Positions 56,088 to 64,000 of a DNA stretch of 64,000 bases are shown in pieces. Position 1 is the stretch's first letter. Each line of letters opens with the position of its first letter. Under the pieces are notes generated by a model. It saw only the letters and a program-made list of their open reading frames with translations, did no database searches and was not told the origin of the DNA. The position numbers and the translations under genes were made by a program. This stretch comes from Derxia lacustris (lineage in GTDB: Bacteria > Pseudomonadota > Gammaproteobacteria > Burkholderiales > Burkholderiaceae_E), in NCBI RefSeq assembly GCF_002105195.1, contig NZ_MUHU01000050.1:62001-126000 (forward strand), read 5' to 3'.

Positions 56088-56995
56088 AGCAGCGCCGCGA
56101 CGGCCCGCACCACCTGCAAGGCATCGAGCCGCGTCGTGTCCACGCTGTGGTCGGCCATCGAATACAGGTCCTCGCGCGCGGCGAGCGTGCGGGTGATGTT
56201 GCTCATCGCGTCGTGGCGCAGCCGGGGATTGGCGATGCGCGCGTCGTTCTGCGCCAGCACCCGCGCGAAGTGATGCCCGGCCTCGGCCTTGAGCCACACG
56301 GTCTTGAAGTGGCGCAGCAGCAGCTCGTAGGTCGGGCGCTCGGCCACGATGCCGCCGGCCGTCGCCAGCACCATCGAGCGATGCGTGCTCAGCACGCGGT
56401 CGAGGCAGCGCCGCTCGAACTGCCGGAAGCCGGTCTGGCCGTAGAGCGTGAAGATCTCCTCGACCTTCAGGCCGGCCTCGCGCTCGACCTCGCGGTTCAT
56501 CTCCAGGAAGGGAATCTCCAGCCGCTCGGCCAGCAGCGCGCCGACGGTGGACTTGCCCGCGCCGCGCAGCCCCACGAGCGCGATGCGTCGCTCGCCGTCC
56601 ATCGGCTGGCTCGCGTATTCCTCGACCAGCCAGCGCCGGATGCCGGGAAGCCGTTCCGCCGGCTGATGGCGCAGGAACTCGTGGATGAGCGCCAGATCGT
56701 CGTCGGCGCGGCCCTCGGCCACGAGCTGCGAGACCGGGCAGCTCAGCGCCTGCGCGAGCTTGTCGAGCAGCAGCACCGAGACATTGCCTTCGCCGCCCTC
56801 GATGCGCGCGATGTGCGGCAGCGACACGCCCGACTGCTCGGCGAGCTGGCGCCGCGTCATGCCGCGCTCGGCGCGCAGATGGCGCAGGCGCTGCGCGAGC
56901 CGTTCGAGCAGCGGCGCGTCATCGTTGCAGTCGGTTGGCTTTCGGTCGGAGGGCTCGGCGCCGGCGGCCGGCAATGCGGGCTTGTACGAAGTCAT
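56084..56995 (-). CDS. Second BoxR/BzdR-like regulator (HTH plus shikimate-kinase-like domain)
   Basis: A 303-residue paralogue of BoxR. XRE-type HTH at about residues 32-95, linker, then a shikimate-kinase-like domain with P-loop GLRGAGKST at 142-150. It shares the family plan but differs clearly from the boxR product in this window, so its ligand, probably an acyl-CoA, may differ. It is divergent from the operon starting at 57090, its likely target. ATG 56995 is chosen; an upstream ATG at 57016 lies within the probable operator. No TGCA operator is visible near it. Confidence 0.88.
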   Translation of the reverse strand: MTSYKPALPAAGAEPSDRKPTDCNDDAPLLERLAQRLRHLRAERGMTRRQLAEQSGVSLPHIARIEGGEGNVSVLLLDKLAQALSCPVSQLVAEGRADDDLALIHEFLRHQPAERLPGIRRWLVEEYASQPMDGERRIALVGLRGAGKSTVGALLAERLEIPFLEMNREVEREAGLKVEEIFTLYGQTGFRQFERRCLDRVLSTHRSMVLATAGGIVAERPTYELLLRHFKTVWLKAEAGHHFARVLAQNDARIANPRLRHDAMSNITRTLAAREDLYSMADHSVDTTRLDALQVVRAVAALL

Positions 56996-57008
56996 ATCAG
57001 ATGTGATA
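56995..57008. promoter_or_regulatory. Inverted repeat TATCA-N4-TGATA, candidate operator of the second BoxR
   Basis: TATCAGATGTGATA overlaps the start codon of the regulator gene and lies 82 bases before the divergent operon. A direct repeat CGTCAATCGTCAA follows at 57011-57023. This differs from the TGCA motif of the boxR region, in line with separate regulons. Confidence 0.4.
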
Positions 57009-57089
57009 GCCGTCAATCGTCAAAGTATCTTTTAGCATTCTCTCGCACCGGCAGCAGACCGGCCCACAGCAAAGAGATTGGAGAGAGAC

Positions 57090-58238
57090 ATGGCGATGAG
57101 TTTGAGGCGCGCGGCGCTGGCAATGACTGCCGCGCTGGCCTGTGTCACGGCGCAGGCCGAGATCCGCATCGGGATCTCGGTATCGGCCACCGGCCCGGCC
57201 GCGGCGCTGGGCATTCCCCAGCGCAACATGGCGGCGCTGCTGCCCGCGAGCATCGGCGGCGAGAAGGTCGAGATCGTGCTGTTCGACGATGCGACCGACC
57301 CGAGCGCGGCCAACCGCAACGCGCGCCGGCTCGTCACCGAGAACAAGGTCGATGTGCTGATCGGCTCGTCGAACGTGCCGGGCTGCGCGGCCATCGCCGA
57401 GGTGGCCGCCGAGGCCAAGGTGGCGCAGGTGGCGATGTGCCCGGTCGAGGTGCCGGCGGCGTCGGCGCCCTGGGTGTTCCGCTCGCCGCAGAGCAATGCG
57501 CTGATGGCCGGCGCGCTGGTCGCGCACATGAAGCAGAACGGCGTGAAGACGCTCGGCTTCATCGGCTTTGCCGATGCCTACGGCGAAGGCTGGCTGCGCG
57601 ACATCCGCAAGACGCTCGAAGGCAGCGGCATCACGCTCGGCACGGTCGAGCGGTATGCGCGCAACGACACCGCCGTGACCGGGCAGGTGCTCAAGCTCGC
57701 GGCGGCCGCGCCCGACGCCATCCTCATCGTCGGCTCGGGCGCGCCGGCCGCGCTGCCGCACACCGCACTCGTCGAGCGCGGCTACAAGGGCCGGCTGTAC
57801 CAGACCCACGCGGCCGCGAATGCCGACTTTCTGCGCGTGGGCGGCAAGGCGGTCGAGGGCGCGATCCTGCCGGTCGGGCCGGTGGTGGTCGCGGCGCAAT
57901 TGCCGCCCGGCCATCCGCTGCGCGCGCCGGGCGTGGAGCTGGCAAAGCGCTATGACGACAAGTACGGCGCGGGCAGCTTCAACCAGTTCGCGGCCTATCT
58001 CAACGATGCCTTCGTGCTGGTGCAGCGCGCCGTGCCCGAGGCGCTCAAGACCGCGAAGCCCGGCACGCCCGAGTTCCGCCAGGCGCTGCGCGATGCGCTC
58101 GAAGGGCTGCGCAATGTCGAGGCCACGAACGGCGTCTTCAGCATGAGCCCGACCGACCACTTCGGGCTCGACGAGCGCGCCCGCGTGCTGGTGCGGGTCG
58201 AGAACGGCGGCTTCCGTCTGCTGACCGGGAGCTTCTGA
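57090..58238 (+). CDS. ABC transporter substrate-binding protein of the second aromatic operon
   Basis: A 382-residue periplasmic binding protein (Peripla_BP_6). The signal peptide covers residues 1-23 (cleavage near AQA-EI) and the mature start reads IRIGISVSATGPAAALG, typical of LivK-like proteins for aromatic acids. ATG 57090 has a GGAGAG site nine bases before; the in-frame TTG at 57078 is less likely. Its permease genes lie 4.6 kb further on in the same operon. The stop overlaps the next start (TGATG). Confidence 0.88.
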   Translation: MAMSLRRAALAMTAALACVTAQAEIRIGISVSATGPAAALGIPQRNMAALLPASIGGEKVEIVLFDDATDPSAANRNARRLVTENKVDVLIGSSNVPGCAAIAEVAAEAKVAQVAMCPVEVPAASAPWVFRSPQSNALMAGALVAHMKQNGVKTLGFIGFADAYGEGWLRDIRKTLEGSGITLGTVERYARNDTAVTGQVLKLAAAAPDAILIVGSGAPAALPHTALVERGYKGRLYQTHAAANADFLRVGGKAVEGAILPVGPVVVAAQLPPGHPLRAPGVELAKRYDDKYGAGSFNQFAAYLNDAFVLVQRAVPEALKTAKPGTPEFRQALRDALEGLRNVEATNGVFSMSPTDHFGLDERARVLVRVENGGFRLLTGSF

Positions 58239-60121
58239 TGCGCGCGCCGATCCGTCATGTGGTTGTGGAGCGCGATCCGGCCGTGCTGTTCGCCGAGCCG
58301 AGCGTGATCGTGAACCGTCGCGCCGGCGGCGAGCTGGTGCTCGAATCGGGCATCGAGCTGCCCGCACCGAGCAGCAGCCTGGGCGCGCGGCTGGAGCACT
58401 GGGCGCGGGTCACGCCCGACGCGGTCTTCCTCGCCGAGCGCGGCGCCGATGGCGGCTGGGTCGAGCTGAGCTATGCCGAGAGCCTGCGCTGCGTGCGCAG
58501 CGTCGCCGGCTGGCTGCTCGCGCACGGCGCCTCGGCGACGCGGCCGCTGGTCGTGCTGTCCGACAACAGCGTCGAGCATGCGCTGCTGATGCTCGGCGCG
58601 ATGCATGTCGGCGTGCCGGTGTCGTCGATCTCGGCGGCCTATTCGCTGATGTCGCGCGACCACGCCAAGCTGCGCCAGCAGATCGCGCTGCTCGCGCCCG
58701 GCGTCATCTATGCCGCCGACGGCGCGCGCTATGCGGCGGCGCTGAACGCGGTGGCCGATCTTCACGATGCGCATGTCGTGACCGGCGACGGCGAGGGGCC
58801 GCGCGGCGCGTTTCCGTGCGCGCAGCTGCTGGCCTTCGCGGCCGGCGCCGGGGTCGACGAGGCGTTTGCGCAGGTCGGCCCCGACAGCGTCGCCAAGCTG
58901 CTGTTCACCTCGGGCTCGACCGCCACGCCGAAGGCCGTGGTCAACACCCAGCGCATGCTGTGCAGCAACCAGGCGGCGCGCGCGCGGCTGTGGCGCTTTC
59001 TGGAAACCACGCCGCCGGTCGTGGTCGACTGGCTGCCGTGGAGCCACACCTTCGGCGGCAACCACAACTTCAACCTCGTGCTGTGCAACGGCGGCGCGCT
59101 CTACCTCGACGCCGGCCGGCCGACGCCGCAGGCCTTCGACCAGACGCTGGCCAACCTGCGCGACGTGAAGCCGACGGTCTATTTCAACGTGCCGCGCGGC
59201 TTCGACATGCTGGTCGCGGCGCTGCAACGCGACGACGCGCTGCGCGACGCCTTCTTCGCGCGCCTGCAGGTCATCTTCTACGCGGCGGCGGCGCTGCCCC
59301 AGCACCTGTGGAGCGCGCTCGATGCGCTCGCGCATGCGAGCGTCGGCTGCACGGTGCCGATCGTGTCGGGCTGGGGCTCGACCGAGACCGCGCCGCTGTC
59401 GGCCGACGCGCATTTCGTCGCGCACCGCGCCGGCGTCATCGGCGTGCCGGTGCCGGGCACCTCGCTGCGACTGGTGCCGGTGGCCGACAAGTACGAGATC
59501 CGCGTGCGCGGCCCGAACGTGATGGGCGGCTATCTGCGCAACCCCGGGCTGACGGCCGAGGCCTTCGACGACGAGGGCTACTACCGCATCGGCGACACGG
59601 TGCGCTTCGCCGACCCGGCGCGGCCCGAGCGCGGCCTGCTGTTCGAGGGCCGGCTGGCCGAGGATTTCAAGCTGTCGAGCGGCACCTGGGTGCGCGTCGG
59701 CAACCTGCGGCTCGCGGCCATCGACGCGCTCAAGCCGATCGCGCAGGACGTGATCGTGGCCGGCCACGAACGCGACGAGATCGGGCTGCTGATCGTGCCC
59801 AACCTGGCCGAATGCCGGCGCCTCGCGCACGACCTGCCGGCCGACGCGCCGGTGGCCGAGCTGCTCGCGCATCCGGCGCTGCGCGCGGTGGTCGGCGACG
59901 GGCTCGCGAAGATGCGCGCGGCGGGGGGCGGCAGCGCCTCGCATGCGACGCGCGCGCTGCTGCTGGAGGTGCCCATGTCCATCGACGCCGGCGAGATCAC
60001 CGACAAGGGCTACATCAACCAGCGCCGCGCGCTGGAGTTGCGCGCGGCGCTCGTCGAGCGGCTCTACGACGACGATGCGGACACCGACGCGGCGGTGATT
60101 CCGCTCGGGGTGGCGGCATGA
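58238..60121 (+). CDS. Feruloyl-CoA synthase-like acyl-CoA ligase
   Basis: A 627-residue acyl-adenylate-forming enzyme. The AMP-binding P-loop is LLFTSGSTATPKAV (about residues 223-236); the feruloyl-CoA synthase subgroup shows in DWLPWSHTFGGNHNFN and in the C-terminal EITDKGYINQRRAL. It should make a CoA thioester of a hydroxycinnamate, phenylpropanoid or other carboxylic acid using ATP. Exact substrate is unknown; no vanillin dehydrogenase lies near. It overlaps the preceding gene by one base and the next by four. Confidence 0.82.
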   Translation: MRAPIRHVVVERDPAVLFAEPSVIVNRRAGGELVLESGIELPAPSSSLGARLEHWARVTPDAVFLAERGADGGWVELSYAESLRCVRSVAGWLLAHGASATRPLVVLSDNSVEHALLMLGAMHVGVPVSSISAAYSLMSRDHAKLRQQIALLAPGVIYAADGARYAAALNAVADLHDAHVVTGDGEGPRGAFPCAQLLAFAAGAGVDEAFAQVGPDSVAKLLFTSGSTATPKAVVNTQRMLCSNQAARARLWRFLETTPPVVVDWLPWSHTFGGNHNFNLVLCNGGALYLDAGRPTPQAFDQTLANLRDVKPTVYFNVPRGFDMLVAALQRDDALRDAFFARLQVIFYAAAALPQHLWSALDALAHASVGCTVPIVSGWGSTETAPLSADAHFVAHRAGVIGVPVPGTSLRLVPVADKYEIRVRGPNVMGGYLRNPGLTAEAFDDEGYYRIGDTVRFADPARPERGLLFEGRLAEDFKLSSGTWVRVGNLRLAAIDALKPIAQDVIVAGHERDEIGLLIVPNLAECRRLAHDLPADAPVAELLAHPALRAVVGDGLAKMRAAGGGSASHATRALLLEVPMSIDAGEITDKGYINQRRALELRAALVERLYDDDADTDAAVIPLGVAA

Positions 60122-61068
60122 GCGCGCCTGCGATCCGCCGCGTGGCGGTCGTCGGCACCGGCGTCATCGGCGCGAGCTGGGCCGCGTGCTTTCTGGCCGC
60201 CGGCCTCGACGTGACCGCGACCGATCCCGCGCCCGATGCCGAGGCGAAGCTGCGCGCCGCCGTCGCGCGGCACTGGCCGGTGCTGACGCAACTGGGCCTC
60301 GCGCCCGGCGCGTCGCCCGAGCGGCTGCGCTTCGACGCCGACCTCGGCGCCGCGCTCGCCGACGCCGATTTCGTGCAGGAGAACGGCCCCGAGCGCGAGG
60401 ATTTCAAGATCGACTTCTTCGCGCGCATGGATGCGCTCGCGCCGCCCGAGGCCATCCTCGCGTCGAGCTCGTCGGGCCTGCTCGTGAGCCGCGTGCAATC
60501 GGCCTGCCGGCATCCCGAGCGTGTCGTGCTCGGCCATCCGTTCAACCCGCCGCACCTGATTCCGCTGGTGGAAGTGATTGGCGGCGAGCGCACGTCCGAG
60601 GCCTGCGTCGAGCGCGCGATGGCCTTCTACGCCGGCATCGGCAAGCGGCCGATCCGCATTCGCAAGGAGGTGAAGGGCCATGTCGCCAACCGGCTTCAGG
60701 CGGCGCTGTGGCGCGAGGCATTCCATCTGGCCGAGCAGGGCGTGGCGAGCGTCGCCGACATCGATACCGCGATCGCGCAAGGCCCCGGCCTGCGCTGGGC
60801 GCTGCTCGGGCCGTTCATGAACCTGCACCTGTCGGGCGGCGCGGGCGGCATGGCCCACCTGCTCGATCACCTCGGCGGGCCGATCGAGCAGTGGTGGCTC
60901 GACCTCGGCGATCCGCGCATGACGCCGGCGCTGAAAGCCGCCGTCGTCGCCGGCGTGGCCGAGGCGCAGCAGCAGCCGCGCGAGCGCATCGAGGCGGCGC
61001 GCGACGCGCTGCTGATCGAGCTGCTGCGCGCCAGGACGCGCCTCGGCGAACCCAACCGGCCGGACTGA
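60118..61068 (+). CDS. Single-domain 3-hydroxyacid/3-hydroxyacyl-CoA dehydrogenase (carnitine-dehydrogenase-like)
   Basis: A 316-residue NAD+-dependent dehydrogenase with Rossmann motif GTGVIGASWA near residues 13-22 and catalytic His in LGHPFNPPHLIPLVEVIGG. This HPFNPPHLIP form is typical of L-carnitine dehydrogenase and relatives, which oxidise free 3-hydroxy acids rather than CoA esters. The following gene is a BKACE, which uses free 3-keto acids, so the two probably act in sequence. Start ATG 60118 overlaps the ligase stop. Confidence 0.8.
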   Translation: MSAPAIRRVAVVGTGVIGASWAACFLAAGLDVTATDPAPDAEAKLRAAVARHWPVLTQLGLAPGASPERLRFDADLGAALADADFVQENGPEREDFKIDFFARMDALAPPEAILASSSSGLLVSRVQSACRHPERVVLGHPFNPPHLIPLVEVIGGERTSEACVERAMAFYAGIGKRPIRIRKEVKGHVANRLQAALWREAFHLAEQGVASVADIDTAIAQGPGLRWALLGPFMNLHLSGGAGGMAHLLDHLGGPIEQWWLDLGDPRMTPALKAAVVAGVAEAQQQPRERIEAARDALLIELLRARTRLGEPNRPD

Positions 61069-61117
61069 TCCGGCGCCCCGCAACACCCCGATCCATCCGC
61101 GTCGCCCAGGAGTCTTC

Positions 61118-62053
61118 ATGAGCAGCAACAAGGTCATCGTCACCATCGCACCGACCGGCGGCATGGCGAGCAAGCAGCAGAACCCGCATCTCCCGACCCA
61201 GCCCGACGAGATCGCGCGCGACGTTGTCGACTGCCACAACGCCGGCGCCAGCGTCGTCGCGATCCACGCGCGCCGGCCCGATGGCGAGGCCACCTGCAAT
61301 CCGGCCATCTACCGCGACATCAACCGCCGCATCCGCGAGCGCTGCGACATCGTCATCAACAACTCGACCGGCGGCGGCGTCAACGGCGACATGGTGCGCA
61401 AGGCCGACAACGGCTACTGGGAAATCCTCTGGGAGGAGCGCATCAAGGGCATGGAGGCCGGCGCCGAGATGTGCACGCTCGACGCGACCACCATCAACGC
61501 CAGCTTCGAGGGCCGCGAGCTGCTGATGAACACGCCGCCGTCGCGCTGCCGCGAACTGGCGCTCGGCATGAAGCAGCGCGGCATCAAGCCCGAGTGGGAG
61601 GTGTTCAGCCCGACCCACATCCTTCAGGACGTGACCGCGCTGATCGAGGCCGGCTTCGATGAGCCGCCCTACTTCATCAACCTCGTGCTCAACGTGCATC
61701 GCGGCTTCCAGAACGCCATGCCCTACAGCCCGCGCGTGCTCCAGATGATGGTCGACTGCCTGCCCAAGCAATCGATCTTCTGCGTCAGCGGCATCGGCCC
61801 GGCGCAGCTGCCGGCGGCGATGAATGCGCTGCTGCTCGGCGGCCATGTGCGCGTGGGGCTGGAGGACAACCTGTACTACCGCCAGGGCGAACTCGCGACC
61901 AACGTCCAGCTCACCGAGCGCGTCGTGCGGCTGGTGCGCGAGCTGGGCTTCGAGCCGGCCACGCCCGCCGAGGCGCGCGAGATCATGGGCCTGCCGCGCC
62001 GCGACGCCGCCGTGCTGCCCGAGTTCGCGCCCGGCGCCGCGGTCGAGGCCTGA
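61118..62053 (+). CDS. Beta-keto acid cleavage enzyme (BKACE, Kce family)
   Basis: A 311-residue TIM-barrel enzyme. BKACEs react a beta-keto acid with acetyl-CoA to give acetoacetate and a new acyl-CoA. Family segments include NNSTGGG (81-87), PEWEVFSPTHI and VGLEDNLYY (Glu249, metal ligand). The usual HXH metal motif reads AIHARRPDG here, so the first His is Ala48 and only His50 remains. This may mark a subgroup with a different metal site or substrate. It starts 49 bases after the dehydrogenase gene. Confidence 0.85.
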   Translation: MSSNKVIVTIAPTGGMASKQQNPHLPTQPDEIARDVVDCHNAGASVVAIHARRPDGEATCNPAIYRDINRRIRERCDIVINNSTGGGVNGDMVRKADNGYWEILWEERIKGMEAGAEMCTLDATTINASFEGRELLMNTPPSRCRELALGMKQRGIKPEWEVFSPTHILQDVTALIEAGFDEPPYFINLVLNVHRGFQNAMPYSPRVLQMMVDCLPKQSIFCVSGIGPAQLPAAMNALLLGGHVRVGLEDNLYYRQGELATNVQLTERVVRLVRELGFEPATPAEAREIMGLPRRDAAVLPEFAPGAAVEA

Positions 62054-62056
62054 GCC

Positions 62057-62863
62057 ATGGACGACCGCAACCCGCAAGCCGCGTCGATCCTCGACTCGCT
62101 CGACATGCTCAGCATCGACGCGAGCGGCCCCATTGCCCAGGTGCGCCTGCAACGCCCCGACAAGCGCAACGCGATCAGCGACGCCTTCATCGCGCAGATC
62201 CACACCTGCTTCCTCAACCTGCCGGCCAGCGTGCGCGTGGTCGTGCTGAGCGGCGCCGGCAAGCATTTCTGCGCCGGGCTCGACCTGTCGGAGATGGGCG
62301 AGCGCAGCGTCGCCGAGGGCATCGCGCATTCGCGCGCCTGGCATGCCGCCTTCGACGCGATCCAGTCCGGCCGCGTGCCGGTCATCGCGGTGCTGCACGG
62401 CGCGGTCGTGGGCGGCGGGCTGGAACTGGCCAGCGCCTGCCACATCCGCGTGGCCGAGGCGACGACCTATTACGGCCTGCCCGAGGGCCAGCGCGGCATC
62501 TTCGTGGGCGGCGGCGGCTCGGCGCGGCTGCCGCGCCTGATCGGCACGGCGCGCATGACCGACATGATGCTGACCGGCCGCGTGATCGACGCCGAGCTCG
62601 GCGAGCGCATCGGGCTGTCGCAGTACGTGGTGCCGGCCGGCGAGGGCCTCGCGCGCGCCAGCGAGCTGGCGGCGCGCATCGCGAGCAATGCGCCGATGTC
62701 GAACTTTGCCGTCATGCATGCGTTGCCGCGCATCGCCGAGCTGCCGCAGGCCGAGGGCCTGTTCGTCGAGGCGCTGATGTCGTCGATCACCCAGGCCGAG
62801 CCAGACGCAAAGGAGCGCGTGCGCGCCTTTCTCGACGGCCGCGCGGGCAAGGTCGGGGTCTGA
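62057..62863 (+). CDS. Enoyl-CoA hydratase/crotonase family protein
   Basis: A 268-residue crotonase with both hydratase glutamates in place: GGGLELASACH and YYGLPEGQRGI. The oxyanion region is KHFCAGLDLSEM. It could hydrate the alpha,beta-unsaturated CoA ester made by the ligase at 58238, or hydrate and cleave it as hydroxycinnamoyl-CoA hydratase-lyases do; sequence alone does not separate these. It starts three bases after the BKACE stop and is followed directly by a permease gene. Confidence 0.82.
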   Translation: MDDRNPQAASILDSLDMLSIDASGPIAQVRLQRPDKRNAISDAFIAQIHTCFLNLPASVRVVVLSGAGKHFCAGLDLSEMGERSVAEGIAHSRAWHAAFDAIQSGRVPVIAVLHGAVVGGGLELASACHIRVAEATTYYGLPEGQRGIFVGGGGSARLPRLIGTARMTDMMLTGRVIDAELGERIGLSQYVVPAGEGLARASELAARIASNAPMSNFAVMHALPRIAELPQAEGLFVEALMSSITQAEPDAKERVRAFLDGRAGKVGV

Positions 62864-63901
62864 ATGGACGCCTCCATCGCCGGCATCCTCGCGTTCGACG
62901 GCGTGACCAGCGGCGCGGTCTATGCGCTGCTGGCCATCGCGACCGTGCTGGTGTTCGCCGTCACGCGCGTGATCTTCCTGCCGCAGGGCGAGTTCGTCGC
63001 CTACGGCGCGCTCACGCTCGGCATGTTCCAGACCGGCCACACGCCGGGCACGGTGTGGCTGCTGCTGGCGCTGACCGCGTTTGCCGCCGTCACCGATTGC
63101 ATCGGGCTGTGGCGCGCGGGCCAGCGGCTTGCCGCGCTGGCGCGCCATCTGCGCACGCTGGCGCTGTGGCCGCTGCTGATCTCGGCGCTGTCGATCTGGG
63201 CCGCGCCGCGCCACTGGCCGCTGCTCGCGCAGGCGGCGCTCACGCTCGGCCTGGTCACGCCGCTCGGCAGCCTGGTCTGGCGCATCGCCTTCCGCGCGCT
63301 GGCCGATGCAAGCGTGCTGGCGCTGCTCATCGTCTCGGTCGGCGTGCATTTCATGCTGACCGGGCTGGCGCTGCTGTTCTTCGGCGCCGAGGGCTATCGC
63401 AATCCGAGCTTCTGGGACGAGCGCTGGTCGCTCGGCGCGCTGACGCTGTCGGGTCAGACGCTGATCATGCTGCTCGCATCAGCCGCGCTGATCGCGCTGC
63501 TGGCGGTCTTCTTCGACCGCACGCTGGTCGGCAAGGCGCTGCGCGCGACCGCCGTCAACCGGCTCGGCGCGCGGCTCGTCGGCATCTCGACCGAGACCGC
63601 CGGGCGCGTGAGTTTCATGATGGCCGCCTTCATCGGCGCGCTGTCCGGCCTGCTCATCGGGCCGACGACGACGGTGTTCTACGACACCGGCTTCCTCATC
63701 GGGCTCAAGGGCTTCGTCGCGGCGGTGTTCGGCGGGCTGGCGAGCTATCCGCTGGCCGCGCTCGGCGCGGTGCTGCTCGGGCTGGTGGAGTCGTTCGGCG
63801 CCTTCCAGGCCAGCGCCTACAAGGAAGTCATCGTCTTCACCGCGATCCTGCCGGTGCTGCTGTGGCGCTCGCTGCGCGACCCCGGGCACGAGGAGCACTG
63901 A
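62864..63901 (+). CDS. Branched-chain-type ABC permease (LivH-like, extended)
   Basis: A 345-residue LivH-type permease, about 50 residues longer than the LivH encoded at 38940-39818. The extra part is an insertion of about 60-70 residues near positions 60-140 containing additional hydrophobic segments. The family motif appears as AVFGGLASYPLAALGAVLLGL. Its ATG follows the crotonase stop without a gap, and it should work with the binding protein at 57090. Confidence 0.82.
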   Translation: MDASIAGILAFDGVTSGAVYALLAIATVLVFAVTRVIFLPQGEFVAYGALTLGMFQTGHTPGTVWLLLALTAFAAVTDCIGLWRAGQRLAALARHLRTLALWPLLISALSIWAAPRHWPLLAQAALTLGLVTPLGSLVWRIAFRALADASVLALLIVSVGVHFMLTGLALLFFGAEGYRNPSFWDERWSLGALTLSGQTLIMLLASAALIALLAVFFDRTLVGKALRATAVNRLGARLVGISTETAGRVSFMMAAFIGALSGLLIGPTTTVFYDTGFLIGLKGFVAAVFGGLASYPLAALGAVLLGLVESFGAFQASAYKEVIVFTAILPVLLWRSLRDPGHEEH

Positions 63902-63902
63902 G

Positions 63903-64000
63903 ATGGCCTTCGCTCCCTCGCGCCGCGCGCTCGCGGTCGGCGCGGTCGTGCTGCTCGCGCTGCTGCCGCAACTGCCGCTGCCCGATTTCTGGATCACCCA
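63903..64000 (+). CDS. ABC permease LivM, N-terminal fragment (cut by window end)
   Basis: ATG 63903 follows the LivH-like stop after one base. The 32 residues present (MAFAPSRRALAVGAVVLLAL, then PQLPLPDFWIT) form a first membrane helix and the start of the LivM pattern. The assignment rests mainly on gene order (SBP, LivH, LivM) and the hydrophobic start. Confidence 0.6.
   Translation, partial: MAFAPSRRALAVGAVVLLALLPQLPLPDFWIT

Noticed and set aside
57078..57089. TTG start for the second substrate-binding protein
   Set aside because: The ATG at 57090 has a better-placed GGAGAG site and gives a compact signal peptide.

Overview
This window is very GC-rich, densely coded bacterial chromosome. 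Gene families, gene order and codon style fit a betaproteobacterium, most likely of the order Burkholderiales (inference from family resemblance; no rRNA is present). I see no transposase, phage gene or CRISPR array.

Layout. (1) 1-4004: tyrosine/homogentisate catabolism (fumarylacetoacetase fragment, a VOC-fold protein, 4-hydroxyphenylpyruvate dioxygenase) with a divergent LysR regulator and a second, convergent LysR gene. (2) 4213-6347: a trimeric porin followed by a 2-dehydropantoate 2-reductase-like gene. (3) 6332-17138, all minus strand: a nine-gene exopolysaccharide operon (BY-kinase-like protein with a degenerate P-loop, beta-propeller transferase-like protein, flippase, two GT4 glycosyltransferases, Wza-like export lipoprotein, Wzz/GumC-like protein, GH5 lipoprotein, polymerase). 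(4) 17139-19583: an AT-richer gap, tRNA-Leu(TAA), a cyclic-nucleotide-binding-domain protein, tRNA-Ser(TGA) with a terminator, a TerB-like/BRCT protein and an unknown gene. (5) 19654-26468: an aromatic alcohol/aldehyde module (GMC dehydrogenase, Tat-signal small subunit, PF13557-type outer-membrane protein, benzaldehyde dehydrogenase) divergent from an AcoR-type sigma-54 activator. A candidate -24/-12 promoter and an inverted-repeat activator site lie between them. (6) 26515-36337: benzoate to catechol to ortho cleavage (catB-catC-catA-benABCD, MFS permease, benE) with divergent catR/benM. (7) 36381-56087: the box (benzoyl-CoA epoxidation) pathway. One arm (DUF4863, boxD, benzoate-CoA ligase, hydrolase, livKHMGF) runs minus; boxR and boxCBA plus beta-oxidation genes run plus. 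(8) 56084-64000: a second BoxR-like regulator divergent from an operon of substrate-binding protein, feruloyl-CoA-synthase-like ligase, carnitine-dehydrogenase-like enzyme, beta-keto-acid cleavage enzyme (BKACE), crotonase and branched-chain-type ABC permeases; the last gene is cut by the window end.

How it fits together. The locus looks like an aromatic-acid funnel. Region 5 would oxidise a benzyl-type alcohol to benzoate. Benzoate can then be hydroxylated to catechol (region 6) or activated to benzoyl-CoA (region 7). Region 8 may generate an acyl-CoA, possibly benzoyl-CoA, from a 3-hydroxy/3-keto acid. The cat branch lacks catD and 3-oxoadipate CoA-transferase/thiolase genes here, so both branches must finish elsewhere.

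The strongest new signals are (a) a shared 19-base operator/-35 module, TGCACTATNNTGCTTGACG, at the two major box promoters; (b) the second-BoxR/BKACE operon of unknown substrate, whose BKACE appears to lack one metal-ligand histidine; (c) the sigma-54 enhancer architecture of the aromatic alcohol operon; and (d) the apparently inactive BY-kinase-like protein of the exopolysaccharide operon.
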